Part shown: in pieces, positions 36,845 through 47,232 of the stretch
Numbering within the stretch: the stretch's first letter is position 1
How the letters are laid out: each line of letters begins with the position of its first letter
Notes under the pieces: generated by a model
What the model was told of the DNA's origin: nothing
The model's input: the letters and a program-made list of their open reading frames with translations, nothing else
Database searches by the model: none
Source: Sulfurimonas sp.
GTDB lineage: Bacteria > Campylobacterota > Campylobacteria > Campylobacterales > Sulfurimonadaceae
Direction: 5' to 3'
Assembly (NCBI GenBank): GCA_027013295.1
Contig: JALUXP010000076.1
Span: 1 to 55,004, forward strand
Length of the DNA stretch: 55,004 nt
Made by a program: the position numbers and the translations under genes

Positions 36845-38164
36845 TTGACGCGTAATGTTATCTTATCTCTCTTTGGTGGGATTGTTTTGGGTCTTTTTGT
36901 TGTTCATGATTTTGCCGTGATGGAGAGCTCTTTAGCCATACTTGAACTTTTTAAAAAACTATTAACGACCCCATGGATACTCCAAACTTTAGCTTTTGCC
37001 ATACTTGTCGGTTCTATCATGGCACTCATCGAAGCATCTGGTGGGGTAGGTGGTTTTATAGAGTATGTTCAAAATCAAAAAAAACTTGTCCACTCTAAGC
37101 GTTCCGCACTTCTTTTGAGTTATGTTTTAGGTGTCATAATATTTGTTGAATCATCTATTACAGCACTTATTTCGGGTGCAGTAGGTAAACCCTTTTGTGA
37201 GGAGTACGGAATCTCTAATGCAAAATTAGCTTTTGTGTGCGATTCTACGGCAGCTCCTATTAGTTCACTCATTGTATTTAATGGTTATGGTGCCTTACTT
37301 TTAGGACTTATCTCTGCACAGGTCTCTTTGGGATATATAGAAGGAAATAGTGTTGATATCCTCCTTGATACCCTTTTGTATAATTTTTATGCCATGATCA
37401 CTTTGGTAGTTGTTTTTGTAAGTATTTGGTTTGATATAGATATAGGTCCTATGAAAAACGCAAAATTTCATCCATTTGATGAGGCACTTAAATGTGAATT
37501 AAGAGCTTCAAAATATCTTATGATACTGCCTATAGTCTCAATGATACTGTTGGTGTTTACTTTTTTGTACATAACAGGTGATGGAGATATACTCAAAGGG
37601 AGCGGTTCGAGTTCTATATTTTATACCATGCTTGGCACTTTAGGTTTTATGCTTATTTATTATCTTTGGCAAGGTGTCATGAGTATGAAAAAATATTTGC
37701 AAGTATCTTATCGTGGGGCTAAGCATCTGTTCGGGGTATCATTAATACTCCTGTTTGCTTTTGGTATTGGCGAGGTGACAGGCGAACTCCATACTGCACA
37801 ATATTTAGCAACTTATGCAAGTGCAAATATAGATATATATTTTTTAGCATCACTTATCTTTATCCTCAGTGCTATTATGGCATTTTCGACAGGGACATCA
37901 TGGGGTACCTTTAGTATTATGATCCCCATTGCAGTGCCTATGGCTTATACCATGGGGGCTGATATACCTTTAGTGATGGGTGCAGTGATCTCAGGTGCTA
38001 TTTTTGGTGACCATAGCTCACCCATCTCAGATACAACCATCATCTCCTCCTTAGCAGCAGAGTGCGAAGTTGTCCAACATGTAAAAACACAGCTTCCTTA
38101 TGCCCTTTTAAGTGCTTTTTTGAGTGCCCTTTTATTTTTTGTATGGAGTGTAGTGCAAGATTAA
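36845..38164 (+). CDS. Na+/H+ antiporter, NhaC family
   Basis: 439 residues from TTG 36845, with about 11 membrane segments; expected to exchange Na+ for H+. Family features: VFVESSITALISGAVGKPFCEEYGIS, DSTAAPISSLIVFNGYGA, and FSTGTSWGTFSIMIPIAVPMAY with ISGAIFGDHSSPISDTTIISS. The reading frame is open upstream to 36776, and the sequence EPSALSLVPSILAIVLAL encoded from 36791 matches the usual NhaC N-terminus, so the true start is probably near ATA 36788, three bases after the acetyltransferase stop. No ATG, GTG or TTG exists there. A point mutation of the start, a rare AUA start, or a shortened protein are possible. Confidence 0.85.
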   Translation: MTRNVILSLFGGIVLGLFVVHDFAVMESSLAILELFKKLLTTPWILQTLAFAILVGSIMALIEASGGVGGFIEYVQNQKKLVHSKRSALLLSYVLGVIIFVESSITALISGAVGKPFCEEYGISNAKLAFVCDSTAAPISSLIVFNGYGALLLGLISAQVSLGYIEGNSVDILLDTLLYNFYAMITLVVVFVSIWFDIDIGPMKNAKFHPFDEALKCELRASKYLMILPIVSMILLVFTFLYITGDGDILKGSGSSSIFYTMLGTLGFMLIYYLWQGVMSMKKYLQVSYRGAKHLFGVSLILLFAFGIGEVTGELHTAQYLATYASANIDIYFLASLIFILSAIMAFSTGTSWGTFSIMIPIAVPMAYTMGADIPLVMGAVISGAIFGDHSSPISDTTIISSLAAECEVVQHVKTQLPYALLSAFLSALLFFVWSVVQD

Positions 38165-38187
38165 TCTTTTTTTAAATAGATTTTTGC

Positions 38188-38193
38188 TATTAT
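38188..38193 (+). promoter_or_regulatory. Promoter of the rpsL-rpsG-fusA operon
   Basis: TTTTTGCTATTAT contains an extended -10 (TG-N-TATTAT-like) preceded by T-rich runs, the usual sigma-70 pattern in epsilonproteobacteria, where the -35 is poorly conserved. It gives a leader of about 95 bases before the rpsL ATG (ribosome site AAAGGAA). Confidence 0.55.
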
Positions 38194-38293
38194 TGCGCGT
38201 TTATAACCCTGTGATTTAAAATATCGGGCTTTGCTCAATATTTGAATCTATAGTGTTACTATTCTACTGGAAAAATTTAAGTAAAGGAATTGT

Positions 38294-38668
38294 ATGCCTA
38301 CAATTAATCAATTGATACGCAAAGAGCGTAAGCGCGTTGTAAAGAAGTCAAAATCGGCTGCTTTATTATCTTGCCCTCAGCGTCGTGGTGTTTGTACTCG
38401 TGTTTACACAACTACACCAAAAAAACCAAATTCAGCTTTGAGAAAAGTTGCAAAAGTTCGTTTAACTTCAGGTTTTGAAGTTATTTCATATATCGGTGGA
38501 GAGGGTCATAACCTTCAAGAACACTCGATAGTTCTAGTTCGTGGTGGTCGTGTAAAAGATTTACCAGGTGTTAAATATCACATCGTTCGTGGTGCTTTAG
38601 ATACTGCTGGTGTTAGTGACAGAACTGTTGCTAGATCAAAATACGGAACTAAAAGACCTAAAAAGTAA
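38294..38668 (+). CDS. rpsL: 30S ribosomal protein S12
   Basis: Decoding-centre ribosomal protein, 124 residues, full length and strongly conserved: [13 protein letters not shown], then [52 protein letters not shown] and the C-terminal [10 protein letters not shown]. Lys in TPKKPNS is the unmutated (streptomycin-sensitive) form. First gene of the str operon here, followed by rpsG after an unusually long 236-base structured gap. Confidence 0.98.
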   Translation: MPTINQLIRKERKRVVKKSKSAALLSCPQRRGVCTRVYTTTPKKPNSALRKVAKVRLTSGFEVISYIGGEGHNLQEHSIVLVRGGRVKDLPGVKYHIVRGALDTAGVSDRTVARSKYGTKRPKK

Positions 38669-39372
<704 letters not shown>

Positions 39373-39396
39373 GATATACGCATTTTTTTAAGTTAT

Positions 39397-39414
39397 ACTA
39401 ACCTTCGGGTTAGT
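39397..39414 (+). terminator. UUCG hairpin between rpsG and fusA (possible attenuator)
   Basis: ACTAACC-TTCG-GGTTAGT is a perfect seven-bp stem with a very stable UUCG loop, followed by TTTCACTTTTT. The T-rich tail is interrupted, so partial termination that tunes S7 to EF-G expression is more likely than a full stop. Confidence 0.5.
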
Positions 39415-39427
39415 TTCACTTTTTAAG

Positions 39428-39464
39428 ACCTCTTTTATAAGTAAAAAAAATTTATAAAAGAGGT
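39428..39464 (+). other. 13-bp hairpin before fusA
   Basis: ACCTCTTTTATAA (39428-39440) and TTATAAAAGAGGT (39452-39464) are exact reverse complements around an A-rich loop. It ends 32 bases before the fusA ATG and could act as a transcript-end stabiliser, a processing site or a translational control element. Confidence 0.6.
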
Positions 39465-39496
39465 TATCTCTCAAAACAAAATGAAGGTACTATAAT

Positions 39497-41587
39497 ATGG
39501 CAAGATCACATGATTTAAAAGATGTAAGAAACATCGGTATTGCTGCACACATTGATGCAGGGAAAACAACAACAACAGAAAGAATTTTATTCTATACTGG
39601 TGTTGAACATAAGATAGGTGAAGTACATGATGGTGCTGCAACTATGGACTGGATGGAACAAGAACAAGAGCGTGGTATTACCATTACCTCAGCTGCTACT
39701 ACATGTGAGTGGGCTGGTAAGCAGATAAACATTATAGATACTCCGGGGCATGTTGACTTTACTATTGAAGTTGAGCGTTCTATGCGTGTTCTTGATGGTG
39801 CTGTTTCTGTTTTCTGTGCAGTTGGTGGGGTTCAACCACAATCTGAGACAGTTTGGAGACAAAGAAACCGTTATAAAGTTCCTTCTATTGTTTTTGTGAA
39901 CAAGATGGATAGAACTGGTGCAGACTTTTATGAAGTTGAGCGTCAAATTCGTGACCGTCTCAAAGGTAATCCAATGCCTTTTCAACTCCCTATTGGTGCT
40001 GAAGAGAAGTTTGAAGGTGTAGTTGACTTAGTAAAAATGAAAGAGATAGTTTGGGATGAAGATGCTGAGATGGGTTCTGCTTATCATGAGCAAGATATTC
40101 GTGCTGACTTACAAGAGATTTCTGATGAGTACAGAGAGAAAATGCTTGAGACTCTTTCTGAAGTTGATGGTAATGAAGAGTTTGCTGAAAAATTCTTAGA
40201 GGGTGAAGAGATTTCCCAAGAGGAGATTAAAGCTGCTATCAAATCTGCAACTATTGGTATGGCTGTTGTCCCTATGACACCAGGTACTGCATTTAAAAAC
40301 AAGGGTGTTCAGACTTTACTTGATGCTGTTGTAGATTACTTGCCTTCACCACTTGAGTCAGAAGCTATTATGGGTACTATGATGGATGATGAAGATGTTG
40401 AGGTAGCTGTACCTTCAACTGATGATGGTGCTTTTGCGGCATTAGCATTTAAAATCATGACAGACCCATTTGTTGGTGTTCTTACATTTATCCGTGTATA
40501 TCGTGGTTCATTAGAGTCAGGCTCTTATGTTCACAATACTACAAAAGATAAGAAAGAGCGTATAGGGCGTATCGTTAAGATGCATGCTATCAAGCGTGAA
40601 GAAGTTAAAGAGATTTATGCTGGTGAAATCGGTGCAGTTGTTGGACTCAAATCAACAACTACTGGTGATACTTTGTGTTCACCTGATGAAAAAGTTGTTC
40701 TAGAGCGTATGGACTTCCCAGAACCAGTTATCTCTGTTGCTGTTGAGCCTAAAACGAAAGCTGACCAAGAAAAAATGGGTATGGCACTAGCAAAACTAGC
40801 TGCTGAAGATCCTTCTTTTAGAGTGCATACTGATGATGAAACTGGACAAACTATTATCTCAGGAATGGGTGAATTACACCTTGAAATTCTTGTAGATAGA
40901 ATGAAAAGAGAATTTAAAGTTGAAGCTGAAGTTGGTGCTCCTCAGGTTTCTTACAGAGAGTCTATCAAAGATGAAGTAAGTCAAGAGTACAAATATGCTA
41001 AACAATCTGGTGGTCGTGGTCAATTTGGTCATGTTTACATCAAAATCAAACCAGGTGAGCCTGATACTGGTTTCGTATTTAACAACGAGATCAAAGGTGG
41101 AGCTATTCCAAAAGAATACATTCCTGCAGTTGAAAAAGGTTGTGCTGAGACTATGGGAGCTGGTGTTCTTGCTGGTTACCCTATGGAAGATATTGAAATC
41201 ACATTATATGATGGTTCATACCATGATGTGGATTCAAATGAGATGGCATTTAAACTTGCTGCATCTATGGCATTTAAAGAGGGTTGTCGTAAAGCAAACC
41301 CTTCTATCTTAGAGCCAATGATGAAAGTTGAAGTTGAAGTTCCTGAAGAGTATATGGGTGATGTTATCGGTGACCTTAACCGTCGTCGTGGTCAAGTAAA
41401 CTCTATGGGTGACAGAAGTGGAAACAAAATCATTGATGCACATGTTCCATTATCTGAAATGTTTGGTTATTCAACTGACCTTCGTTCATCTACTCAGGGT
41501 CGTGCTACTTACTCTATGGAGTTCGATCACTATGCTGAAGTTCCAAAAAATGTATCTGAAGAGATTCAGAAAAAGAGAAACGGCTAG
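39497..41587 (+). CDS. fusA: Elongation factor G
   Basis: Ribosomal translocation GTPase, 696 residues, full length. G domain motifs: [15 protein letters not shown] (G1), [10 protein letters not shown] (G2), DTPGHVDFT (G3) and [10 protein letters not shown] (G4). Domain IV contains [28 protein letters not shown]. Only this single EF-G is in the window. AATGAAGGTACTATAATG shows the ribosome site. A strong terminator follows. Confidence 0.98.
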   Translation: MARSHDLKDVRNIGIAAHIDAGKTTTTERILFYTGVEHKIGEVHDGAATMDWMEQEQERGITITSAATTCEWAGKQINIIDTPGHVDFTIEVERSMRVLDGAVSVFCAVGGVQPQSETVWRQRNRYKVPSIVFVNKMDRTGADFYEVERQIRDRLKGNPMPFQLPIGAEEKFEGVVDLVKMKEIVWDEDAEMGSAYHEQDIRADLQEISDEYREKMLETLSEVDGNEEFAEKFLEGEEISQEEIKAAIKSATIGMAVVPMTPGTAFKNKGVQTLLDAVVDYLPSPLESEAIMGTMMDDEDVEVAVPSTDDGAFAALAFKIMTDPFVGVLTFIRVYRGSLESGSYVHNTTKDKKERIGRIVKMHAIKREEVKEIYAGEIGAVVGLKSTTTGDTLCSPDEKVVLERMDFPEPVISVAVEPKTKADQEKMGMALAKLAAEDPSFRVHTDDETGQTIISGMGELHLEILVDRMKREFKVEAEVGAPQVSYRESIKDEVSQEYKYAKQSGGRGQFGHVYIKIKPGEPDTGFVFNNEIKGGAIPKEYIPAVEKGCAETMGAGVLAGYPMEDIEITLYDGSYHDVDSNEMAFKLAASMAFKEGCRKANPSILEPMMKVEVEVPEEYMGDVIGDLNRRRGQVNSMGDRSGNKIIDAHVPLSEMFGYSTDLRSSTQGRATYSMEFDHYAEVPKNVSEEIQKKRNG

Positions 41588-41601
41588 TCCTTGACTCTTT
41601 T

Positions 41602-41628
41602 AGCTATCGGATTTTCCCGATAGCTTTT
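41602..41628 (+). terminator. Rho-independent terminator after fusA
   Basis: AGCTATCGG and CCGATAGCT form a perfect nine-bp stem with loop ATTTTC, followed by TTTTACTTTT. It ends 15-40 bases after the fusA stop and closes the str operon. Confidence 0.85.
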
Positions 41629-41685
41629 ACTTTTACCTTGTATTTTCAATATTTTCGTTATAATCTCGAAAAAATATGAGATCAG

Positions 41686-42381
41686 ATGTACAAACTATTA
41701 TTTATCCTACTCCTTCTAACCAACCTTTACTCAAAAACAGACAATGTTACCCAAAATCCAGTTGTATATGCTGTCCTTGGTGATACAATCTATAATAATG
41801 TTAAAAAGATACAAAGTCTCAAAAAACTCCAAGAATTCCAAGTCTATCTTGATGAGATCCTTCCTTATGTTCAAGAGGTCAAAGAAACAAAGGCTATGGG
41901 CTATAAGATAGAAGAGGGGGATGCAAGTATCTCAAAATCTGAGTATCTTGCAAAGCTTAGAAAACTTTCTAAAACCAATGATTTTTTTGTACAAGAGGTA
42001 AGGCGTAACTTTAAACATGCATTGAAAAATGAAGATAATAAACTTTTTGTACATAGTGTTGACTCTGGCTTAGTAGATGTAAAGAGATATGAAAAAGATA
42101 TCAGAAAATATTATTATGCACATGAAGATGAGATAGAAGAGTATGGAGATATTTTGAGTATGATTGTTAATGGATATAAATCAAAATCCAAAAAGAAAAA
42201 GAAAAAAGTTTATCATTGTCTCAGTAAAAAAGAGATTCAAGATGCAAAGATAAAAAGAATCCGCCAAAAAGATAAGAAAAAGCAAGAGGCACTTTACAGA
42301 GCTTTAGAAGCAGAACTTATCAATAAAAAAGTAAATATTCGTAAAGTTCAAAAAAAAGAGTTGGAATCTACCTCCAACTAA
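41686..42381 (+). CDS. Secreted Lys-rich protein of unknown function
   Basis: 231 residues with a signal peptide (MYKLLFILLLLTNLYSKT). The mature part is helical and charged: KIQSLKKLQEFQVYLDEILPYVQEVKETKAMGY, then YLAKLRKLSKTNDFFVQEVRRNFKHAL, a run of lysines (SKSKKKKKKVYHC), and a coiled-coil-like basic end (KIKRIRQKDKKKQEALYRALEAELINKK). I recognise no family. It has its own start after the fusA terminator, and its end overlaps the convergent bpt gene by 14 bases. Confidence 0.65.
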   Translation: MYKLLFILLLLTNLYSKTDNVTQNPVVYAVLGDTIYNNVKKIQSLKKLQEFQVYLDEILPYVQEVKETKAMGYKIEEGDASISKSEYLAKLRKLSKTNDFFVQEVRRNFKHALKNEDNKLFVHSVDSGLVDVKRYEKDIRKYYYAHEDEIEEYGDILSMIVNGYKSKSKKKKKKVYHCLSKKEIQDAKIKRIRQKDKKKQEALYRALEAELINKKVNIRKVQKKELESTSN

Positions 42382-43081
42382 AATCTTCGCTCATTGATGG
42401 ATTTCCTTCGAGTGTGAGATAGGGCTTGTATTGAGATTTGTAAGACAGAGATGGACAATCTTGCACATAGTAGCCTAAATAAATCCAATCTTTCTCAGCG
42501 ACTTTGGCATATTTGATTTGTTGGTAAAGTGAGAGTTTACCTAGGGAATACTTCATATAATCAGGGTCATAATAAAAATAGATTGATGAGATGCCATCGT
42601 CAAGTATGTCTATGAGATCTACACCTATAAGCTTTTCCTCATCAAAGTAGAGTACTTCATAACCAAAATCTCCATGCCCACTCACAAAAGAGTTATAGTA
42701 GTTTTCTGGTGCAGTTGGTGTATAGCTCCAGCCTTTTAAGTCTTGCATATAAAGATGATATTTTTCAAAGAGTTTTATATGCTCTTGAGTGAGACTTGGT
42801 TTTTGGATTATTGAGGTTATAAATGTGCCTTTTTTTAAAATGCGTCTAGCAGATTTTGAAAATTTAAAATTAGCAACATCTATCTTGATGCTTTGACATT
42901 CATTGCAACCTTGGCAAATAGGACGAAAATAGGTCTTACCAAATCTTCTAAAGCCCCGTTCAATATAAGCCTGTGTTTCTTGTGCATCACAGTCTTCTAT
43001 GATTTTATAGTGCATAGTCTGTTCTTTGTTGTCGAGATAGGAGCATTTATCGTTTAATCTAAACTCTTTAAGTATATTCAT
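42368..43081 (-). CDS. bpt: Aspartate/glutamate leucyltransferase
   Basis: Transfers leucine from Leu-tRNA to proteins with N-terminal Asp or Glu, creating N-degrons for ClpS/ClpAP. About 237 residues from ATG 43081 (MNILKEFRL), a start more like the family than an upstream one. Motifs: TYFRPICQGCNECQSIKIDV (Cys-rich ATE N-domain), GWSYTPTAPENYYNSF, and SIYFYYDPDYMKYSLGKLSLYQQIKYAK with YVQDCPSLSYKSQYKPY. Convergent with the secreted Lys-rich gene; divergent from the small membrane protein gene. Confidence 0.9.
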   Translation of the reverse strand: MNILKEFRLNDKCSYLDNKEQTMHYKIIEDCDAQETQAYIERGFRRFGKTYFRPICQGCNECQSIKIDVANFKFSKSARRILKKGTFITSIIQKPSLTQEHIKLFEKYHLYMQDLKGWSYTPTAPENYYNSFVSGHGDFGYEVLYFDEEKLIGVDLIDILDDGISSIYFYYDPDYMKYSLGKLSLYQQIKYAKVAEKDWIYLGYYVQDCPSLSYKSQYKPYLTLEGNPSMSEDFSWR

Positions 43082-43132
43082 ATCGTGATTTTGACATAAT
43101 TTGTATAAAAAATAAGTAAGAGAAAGTAGATT

Positions 43133-43456
43133 ATGAAAGAGATTTTTATAAAGCATCAAACTATAATTTTTAGATCTTTAGGTGCATTGATGTTTGTTGT
43201 GGCATTTGCAATGTTTTTTTGGACAACACCCAAAGAGGGTTTGAGTGAAAATGAAAAAGCACAAAGAAGTATAGCACGGATAGAGGCAAGAATAGCTTCT
43301 GGAAGTTCAAGTGCATCTAAGGTGAAATCTTCCCATTCACCTATCATGCAATCATATAAAGACACTCAAGCTAAGCAGATGCAGTATCTACTCATCTTGT
43401 TTATGGTGTTTGGAGCAGGATTTTTAGGGTATAGTTTTGTTAAGAAGAAAGATTAA
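43133..43456 (+). CDS. Small membrane protein with two membrane segments, unknown
   Basis: 107 residues: a membrane segment at ~15-29 (LGALMFVVAFAMFFW), a polar, Ser/Ala/Lys-rich loop of ~50 residues (NEKAQRSIARIEARIASGSSSASKV), and a second segment at ~83-101 (YLLILFMVFGAGFLGYSFV) with a KKKD end. Not recognised. It is divergent from bpt (51 bases apart) and ends before the convergent prfB. The segment pattern is clear; the function is not. Confidence 0.6.
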   Translation: MKEIFIKHQTIIFRSLGALMFVVAFAMFFWTTPKEGLSENEKAQRSIARIEARIASGSSSASKVKSSHSPIMQSYKDTQAKQMQYLLILFMVFGAGFLGYSFVKKKD

Positions 43457-43519
43457 AAGTACCCTTGACTCTATTTTAAGATCCTGTGAAGCTTAAGGCA
43501 AAATAAAGACTTGAGTAGT

Positions 43520-44614
43520 TTAGGATTTAAGTGAAATCAACACACCCTCTATCAGTTCATCTATATCCCCATCAAGTATGGCAGATACATTGGAGTAGGG
43601 GATGTTTGATCGTGTATCTTTGACCTGTTGGTAGGGTTGCATAACATAAGAACGGATCTGATGCCCCCAGCCTATTTCACTTTTAGCGACTCCTGCTTCT
43701 TTTGCTTTTTGTGCTTCAAGCTCTAGCTCATATAAACGAGACTTGAGCATTTTCATTGCCGTGTCTTTATTTCTATGTTGGCTTCTATCGTTTTGGCATT
43801 GGACAACTACCCCTGTTTCTATATGGGTTAAGCGGATAGCTGATTCAGTTTTGTTGACATGTTGTCCACCAGCACCAGAAGCTCTATAGGTATCTATGCG
43901 AATATCCTTGTCTTCTATGACAATATCTATGTTTTCATCTATCTCTGGGGAGACCATGACGGAGCTAAAAGAGGTGTGTCTTTTTGCATTGGAGTCAAAA
44001 GGGGAGATGCGTACAAGTCTATGGATGCCATTTTCTACTTTGAGATATCCATAGGCATTTTCCCCTTTGATAAGGATGGAAGCATCCTTTATGCCCGCTT
44101 CATCACCCACTTGATAATCAAGCACCTCTACACTAAAGCCTCGTCGCTCAGCCCAGCGTTTGTACATACGAAGGAGCATCTGTGCCCAGTCTTGAGACTC
44201 TGTTCCTCCAGCACCTGGGTGGATAGAAAGGATGGCATTGTTAGCGTCTGTCTCACCACTTAGTAAGACCTCTAGTTCCATCTGCTGGATGGAACTCTCA
44301 AGAGTAGGAGCATCTTTATAAAGAGATTCTATGGACTCATCATCGTTTTCCTCTTTTGCCATCTCGTAAAGATCTTTTGCATCATCTATCGCCTCTTTAG
44401 CTACATCGTACTTTGCTAATTTTCTTTCAAGTTGTGTTTTTTCTTTTTGTATTACTGCCGCGTGCGATGCATCTTCCCAAAACTCTTGAGAATTTTCAAG
44501 CTCACCAATCTCTTGGAGTCTGTTTTGTAGTGCATCAGGCTGAACTACACCTGTAATATTGTCCATTTTTGTACTAAGAGTTTTTAAAAGTTCGGTGTAT
44601 TCGTAATTGTCCAT
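43520..44614 (-). CDS. prfB: Peptide chain release factor 2
   Basis: Terminates translation at UGA and UAA. 364 residues with the stop-codon reading motif SPF (RISPFDSN), and the peptidyl-hydrolysis motif GGQ in [19 protein letters not shown]. Unlike E. coli and many bacteria, the reading frame is continuous, with no in-frame UGA near codon 26, so the autoregulatory frameshift is absent. Divergent from panC with back-to-back -10 elements in the 56-base gap. Starts at ATG 44614. Confidence 0.96.
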   Translation of the reverse strand: MDNYEYTELLKTLSTKMDNITGVVQPDALQNRLQEIGELENSQEFWEDASHAAVIQKEKTQLERKLAKYDVAKEAIDDAKDLYEMAKEENDDESIESLYKDAPTLESSIQQMELEVLLSGETDANNAILSIHPGAGGTESQDWAQMLLRMYKRWAERRGFSVEVLDYQVGDEAGIKDASILIKGENAYGYLKVENGIHRLVRISPFDSNAKRHTSFSSVMVSPEIDENIDIVIEDKDIRIDTYRASGAGGQHVNKTESAIRLTHIETGVVVQCQNDRSQHRNKDTAMKMLKSRLYELELEAQKAKEAGVAKSEIGWGHQIRSYVMQPYQQVKDTRSNIPYSNVSAILDGDIDELIEGVLISLKS

Positions 44615-44635
44615 TGTGTCCCATTATTTATATTG

Positions 44636-44653
44636 TATAATTGCACAATTATA
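44636..44653. promoter_or_regulatory. Back-to-back divergent -10 elements for panC and prfB
   Basis: TATAAT on plus (44636-44641) and TATAAT on minus (44648-44653) face away from one another around a near-palindrome (GTATAATTG-CA-CAATTATAAC). Leaders would be about 20-30 bases each way. The two promoters overlap, so only one polymerase could occupy the site at a time. Confidence 0.5.
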
Positions 44654-44670
44654 ACACAATAGGTATAACA

Positions 44671-45492
44671 ATGAAGATTATCTCAACCCCATTAGAATTA
44701 AAAACTCACTTAAGATCTATCGACAAACCTATTGGTTTTGTACCAACGATGGGTGCTTTACATGAGGGACATCTCTCTTTGATACAAGAGGCAAAAAAGT
44801 CCAATGAATTTGTGGTTGTTTCTATATTTGTAAATCCTACACAATTTGCAAAAGGTGAAGACCTCTCGAAGTATCCAAGTGATGAACTTAGAGATAAAAA
44901 GATATGTGAGATGAGTGGTGTTGATGTTTTATTTTATCCACACGCAAAAGATATCTACGGTGAAGATGAAGTAAGTCTACTTGCTCCAAAAATAAGAGGT
45001 TATATACTAGAGGGTTTTACTCGTCCATCGCATTTTAATGGGGTATTGAGTATAGTGATGAAACTCCTGCATATTGTAAATCCAAGTAAGGCTTATTTTG
45101 GAAAAAAAGATGCACAACAATTGATGCTTATTGAGCTTATGGTAAAACAACTTTTTATGGATGTAGAGATCATAGCTGTTGATACTGTACGGGAAAATGA
45201 TGGACTAGCTATGAGTAGTAGAAATATATATCTCTGTGCAGATGAGAGAGAAGATGCTTTGAGTGTTTCTCGTAGTTTAAATCTAGCGAGTTCTATGATA
45301 AGTAGGGGCATCTTGGATGTTGCAACCATTACAGAAGCGATGAGAGAGTTTTTAGCACCTTTAGAAATCTACTATGTTGAGATACTTAGTCGTGAATTTG
45401 AGAAGATGCCTGAAGTGATTATTGGTAAGAGCATCATCCTTGTTGAGGTTAAAGTGGGGACAACTCGCTTACTCGACAATATTTGGCTTTAA
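44671..45492 (+). CDS. panC: Pantothenate synthetase
   Basis: Joins pantoate and beta-alanine using ATP to make pantothenate, the coenzyme A precursor. 273 residues from ATG 44671 (MKIISTPLELK); this is preferred to an upstream ATG, which adds a non-conserved ten residues. Motifs: PTMGALHEGHLSLI (HIGH-like), FVNPTQFAKGEDLSKYP, AYFGKKDAQQLMLI and LAMSSRNIYL. Its 3' end overlaps the convergent ftsI gene by 24 bases. Confidence 0.95.
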   Translation: MKIISTPLELKTHLRSIDKPIGFVPTMGALHEGHLSLIQEAKKSNEFVVVSIFVNPTQFAKGEDLSKYPSDELRDKKICEMSGVDVLFYPHAKDIYGEDEVSLLAPKIRGYILEGFTRPSHFNGVLSIVMKLLHIVNPSKAYFGKKDAQQLMLIELMVKQLFMDVEIIAVDTVRENDGLAMSSRNIYLCADEREDALSVSRSLNLASSMISRGILDVATITEAMREFLAPLEIYYVEILSREFEKMPEVIIGKSIILVEVKVGTTRLLDNIWL

Positions 45493-47229
45493 GAAACTCT
45501 CATTTACTAAGATATCGACTGTTTTTTTAAAGACAGGTACGGCAGTTTGTGCTGCAAACTGGCTCTTGTGAGGCTCAATAACTACAACACCTATGGTGTA
45601 TTTATGAGTCTTGTCATCAGCAAAACCCACAAATGCCGTATTGTACTTTTGGACATATTTCCCATTTTCTACCTTATGGGCAGTTCCTGTCTTGCCTCCT
45701 ATAGTCAACCCTGCAGTGATTGCTTTGACTCCAGTACCCTTATTGACTGTTTTTATGAGAATTTTTTTAATCCTTTGTGCAGTAGACGGTTTGATGATTT
45801 GAAACTGCTCATAGGGTGGTATCTTGATCTCTCTTGCGTACTCATCTATGAAGGAGTCTATGATTTGAGGCGTACTCATCTTTCCATTATTGTTAAAGAC
45901 ACTATATGCACGGATGAGTTGCATAAGATTGACGCGTATCCCATAACCATAGGCACAGGTTGCTTTATAGATCTCTTTATTAAGACGCATAGCATTTGGG
46001 ACATAACCTAGTTTTTCATAGACTAAGTCAGGGGTAGAAGTAGTTCCAAACCCAAACTTTCTCAAACCTGTGCTAAACTCTATGCCTGTGAGCTTTTGGG
46101 AGAGTTGAGCTATACCTATATTTGAAGAGTGTACTATCACATTTTCAGCAGAGAGCCAGTCAAATTTATGTTCATCTGTGATAGTTTTTTTTCCTATCTT
46201 ATAGCGACCATTATGACCATTGACTAGATCGTAAGGGTTGACCTTTCCCTTGTCTAAAAGCAGGGCAAAAGTGATGGTTTTCATAACACTCCCTGGCTCA
46301 AAACTATACTCAACCATACTAGAATTTAAAGAGGAATAATCACTTTTTTTAATCGCCTTTGGAGTATAACGATTTGAACTAGCAAGGGCAAGCACTTTAC
46401 CGTTTGTAGAGTCCATCACACAGACCATTACCTCTTTTGCATCTAGCTTTTTTTTCATAAAATCTAGCATCTTTTCTACTCTAATCTGTAAGCTTACGGG
46501 GATATTTATTTTTAGATCAAGCCCATTGAGTTGTTGTTTTGTGAAACTCTCTTTGTTAAGTATGATATAGGAGTTTACATCTCGTTTTCCTTGAGAGAGT
46601 GCATCGACTCTTGCATCTAAATCCGCTTCAAATCTTTTCTCTAAGCCTTTAACACCTTCTATCTTGGTGTAGCCATCCTCTTCAACTTTATGTGTATAAC
46701 CAAGGATGGGTGTTAAAAGTGTATCGTAAGGGTAATCACGAGATTCACCACTCTCTATGATGCTTAGACCATGGATGGATCTTGTTCCATTTTTAGAGTT
46801 AAGTCTTGGGATGAAAACTTTGTAGCGTCTCAACTCAAGTCCAAGCTTCTTAAGATACTGTGCCCGTTTTTGTGAGATGGTATAGCTCAGTACAACGACA
46901 CCTTTTCTTTTGTTGAGGATTTTTTTGATTTTCTTGGCATCGATGCCAGAGTATATGGAAAAAAGTTGTACGAAAAGATCTTTCTTTTGTGGATCAATGT
47001 AGTAGGTGTTGACAACAGCCTTATAGAGTTTTGCAGTTGATGCTATGGTAAAACCATCAGCACTTACTATATTGCCTCGCATCGCTTTAGATGTTTTTTT
47101 AATAAAGATAGCAGGAAGATTGCGAGGTTTTACAACAGTGAGAAACATCACAGACAAAAAGATTAAAAAGCCTAGTACCAAAAGGCTAAAGAGTAGCAGT
47201 ATTTTTTTACTTTTGTTATGGTTTAGCAC
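45469..47229 (-). CDS. ftsI: Penicillin-binding protein FtsI (PBP3)
   Basis: Septal peptidoglycan transpeptidase, 586 residues. One N-terminal membrane anchor (ILLLFSLLVLGFLIFLSVMFL), a dimerisation domain beginning RGNIVSADG, and the penicillin-binding domain: EPGSVMK with the active-site Ser (~residue 315), HSSN (SxN) and GKTGTA (KTG). It lies three bases downstream of fliE in a flgB-flgC-fliE-ftsI run, an arrangement I recall in Campylobacter and Helicobacter. This ties septum synthesis to flagellar basal body genes, at least in transcription. The stop overlaps panC. Confidence 0.93.
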   Translation of the reverse strand: MLNHNKSKKILLLFSLLVLGFLIFLSVMFLTVVKPRNLPAIFIKKTSKAMRGNIVSADGFTIASTAKLYKAVVNTYYIDPQKKDLFVQLFSIYSGIDAKKIKKILNKRKGVVVLSYTISQKRAQYLKKLGLELRRYKVFIPRLNSKNGTRSIHGLSIIESGESRDYPYDTLLTPILGYTHKVEEDGYTKIEGVKGLEKRFEADLDARVDALSQGKRDVNSYIILNKESFTKQQLNGLDLKINIPVSLQIRVEKMLDFMKKKLDAKEVMVCVMDSTNGKVLALASSNRYTPKAIKKSDYSSLNSSMVEYSFEPGSVMKTITFALLLDKGKVNPYDLVNGHNGRYKIGKKTITDEHKFDWLSAENVIVHSSNIGIAQLSQKLTGIEFSTGLRKFGFGTTSTPDLVYEKLGYVPNAMRLNKEIYKATCAYGYGIRVNLMQLIRAYSVFNNNGKMSTPQIIDSFIDEYAREIKIPPYEQFQIIKPSTAQRIKKILIKTVNKGTGVKAITAGLTIGGKTGTAHKVENGKYVQKYNTAFVGFADDKTHKYTIGVVVIEPHKSQFAAQTAVPVFKKTVDILVNESFLKPNIVE

Positions 47230-47232
47230 AGT

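Noticed and set aside
37480-37495. Partial match GAGGCACTTAAA to the dispersed 20-mer inside the NhaC gene
   Set aside because: Only 12 bases match, within conserved coding sequence, so it is probably coincidence.
44514-44614. Programmed frameshift in prfB
   Set aside because: The RF2 frame is continuous with no in-frame UGA, as I recall for Campylobacterota.
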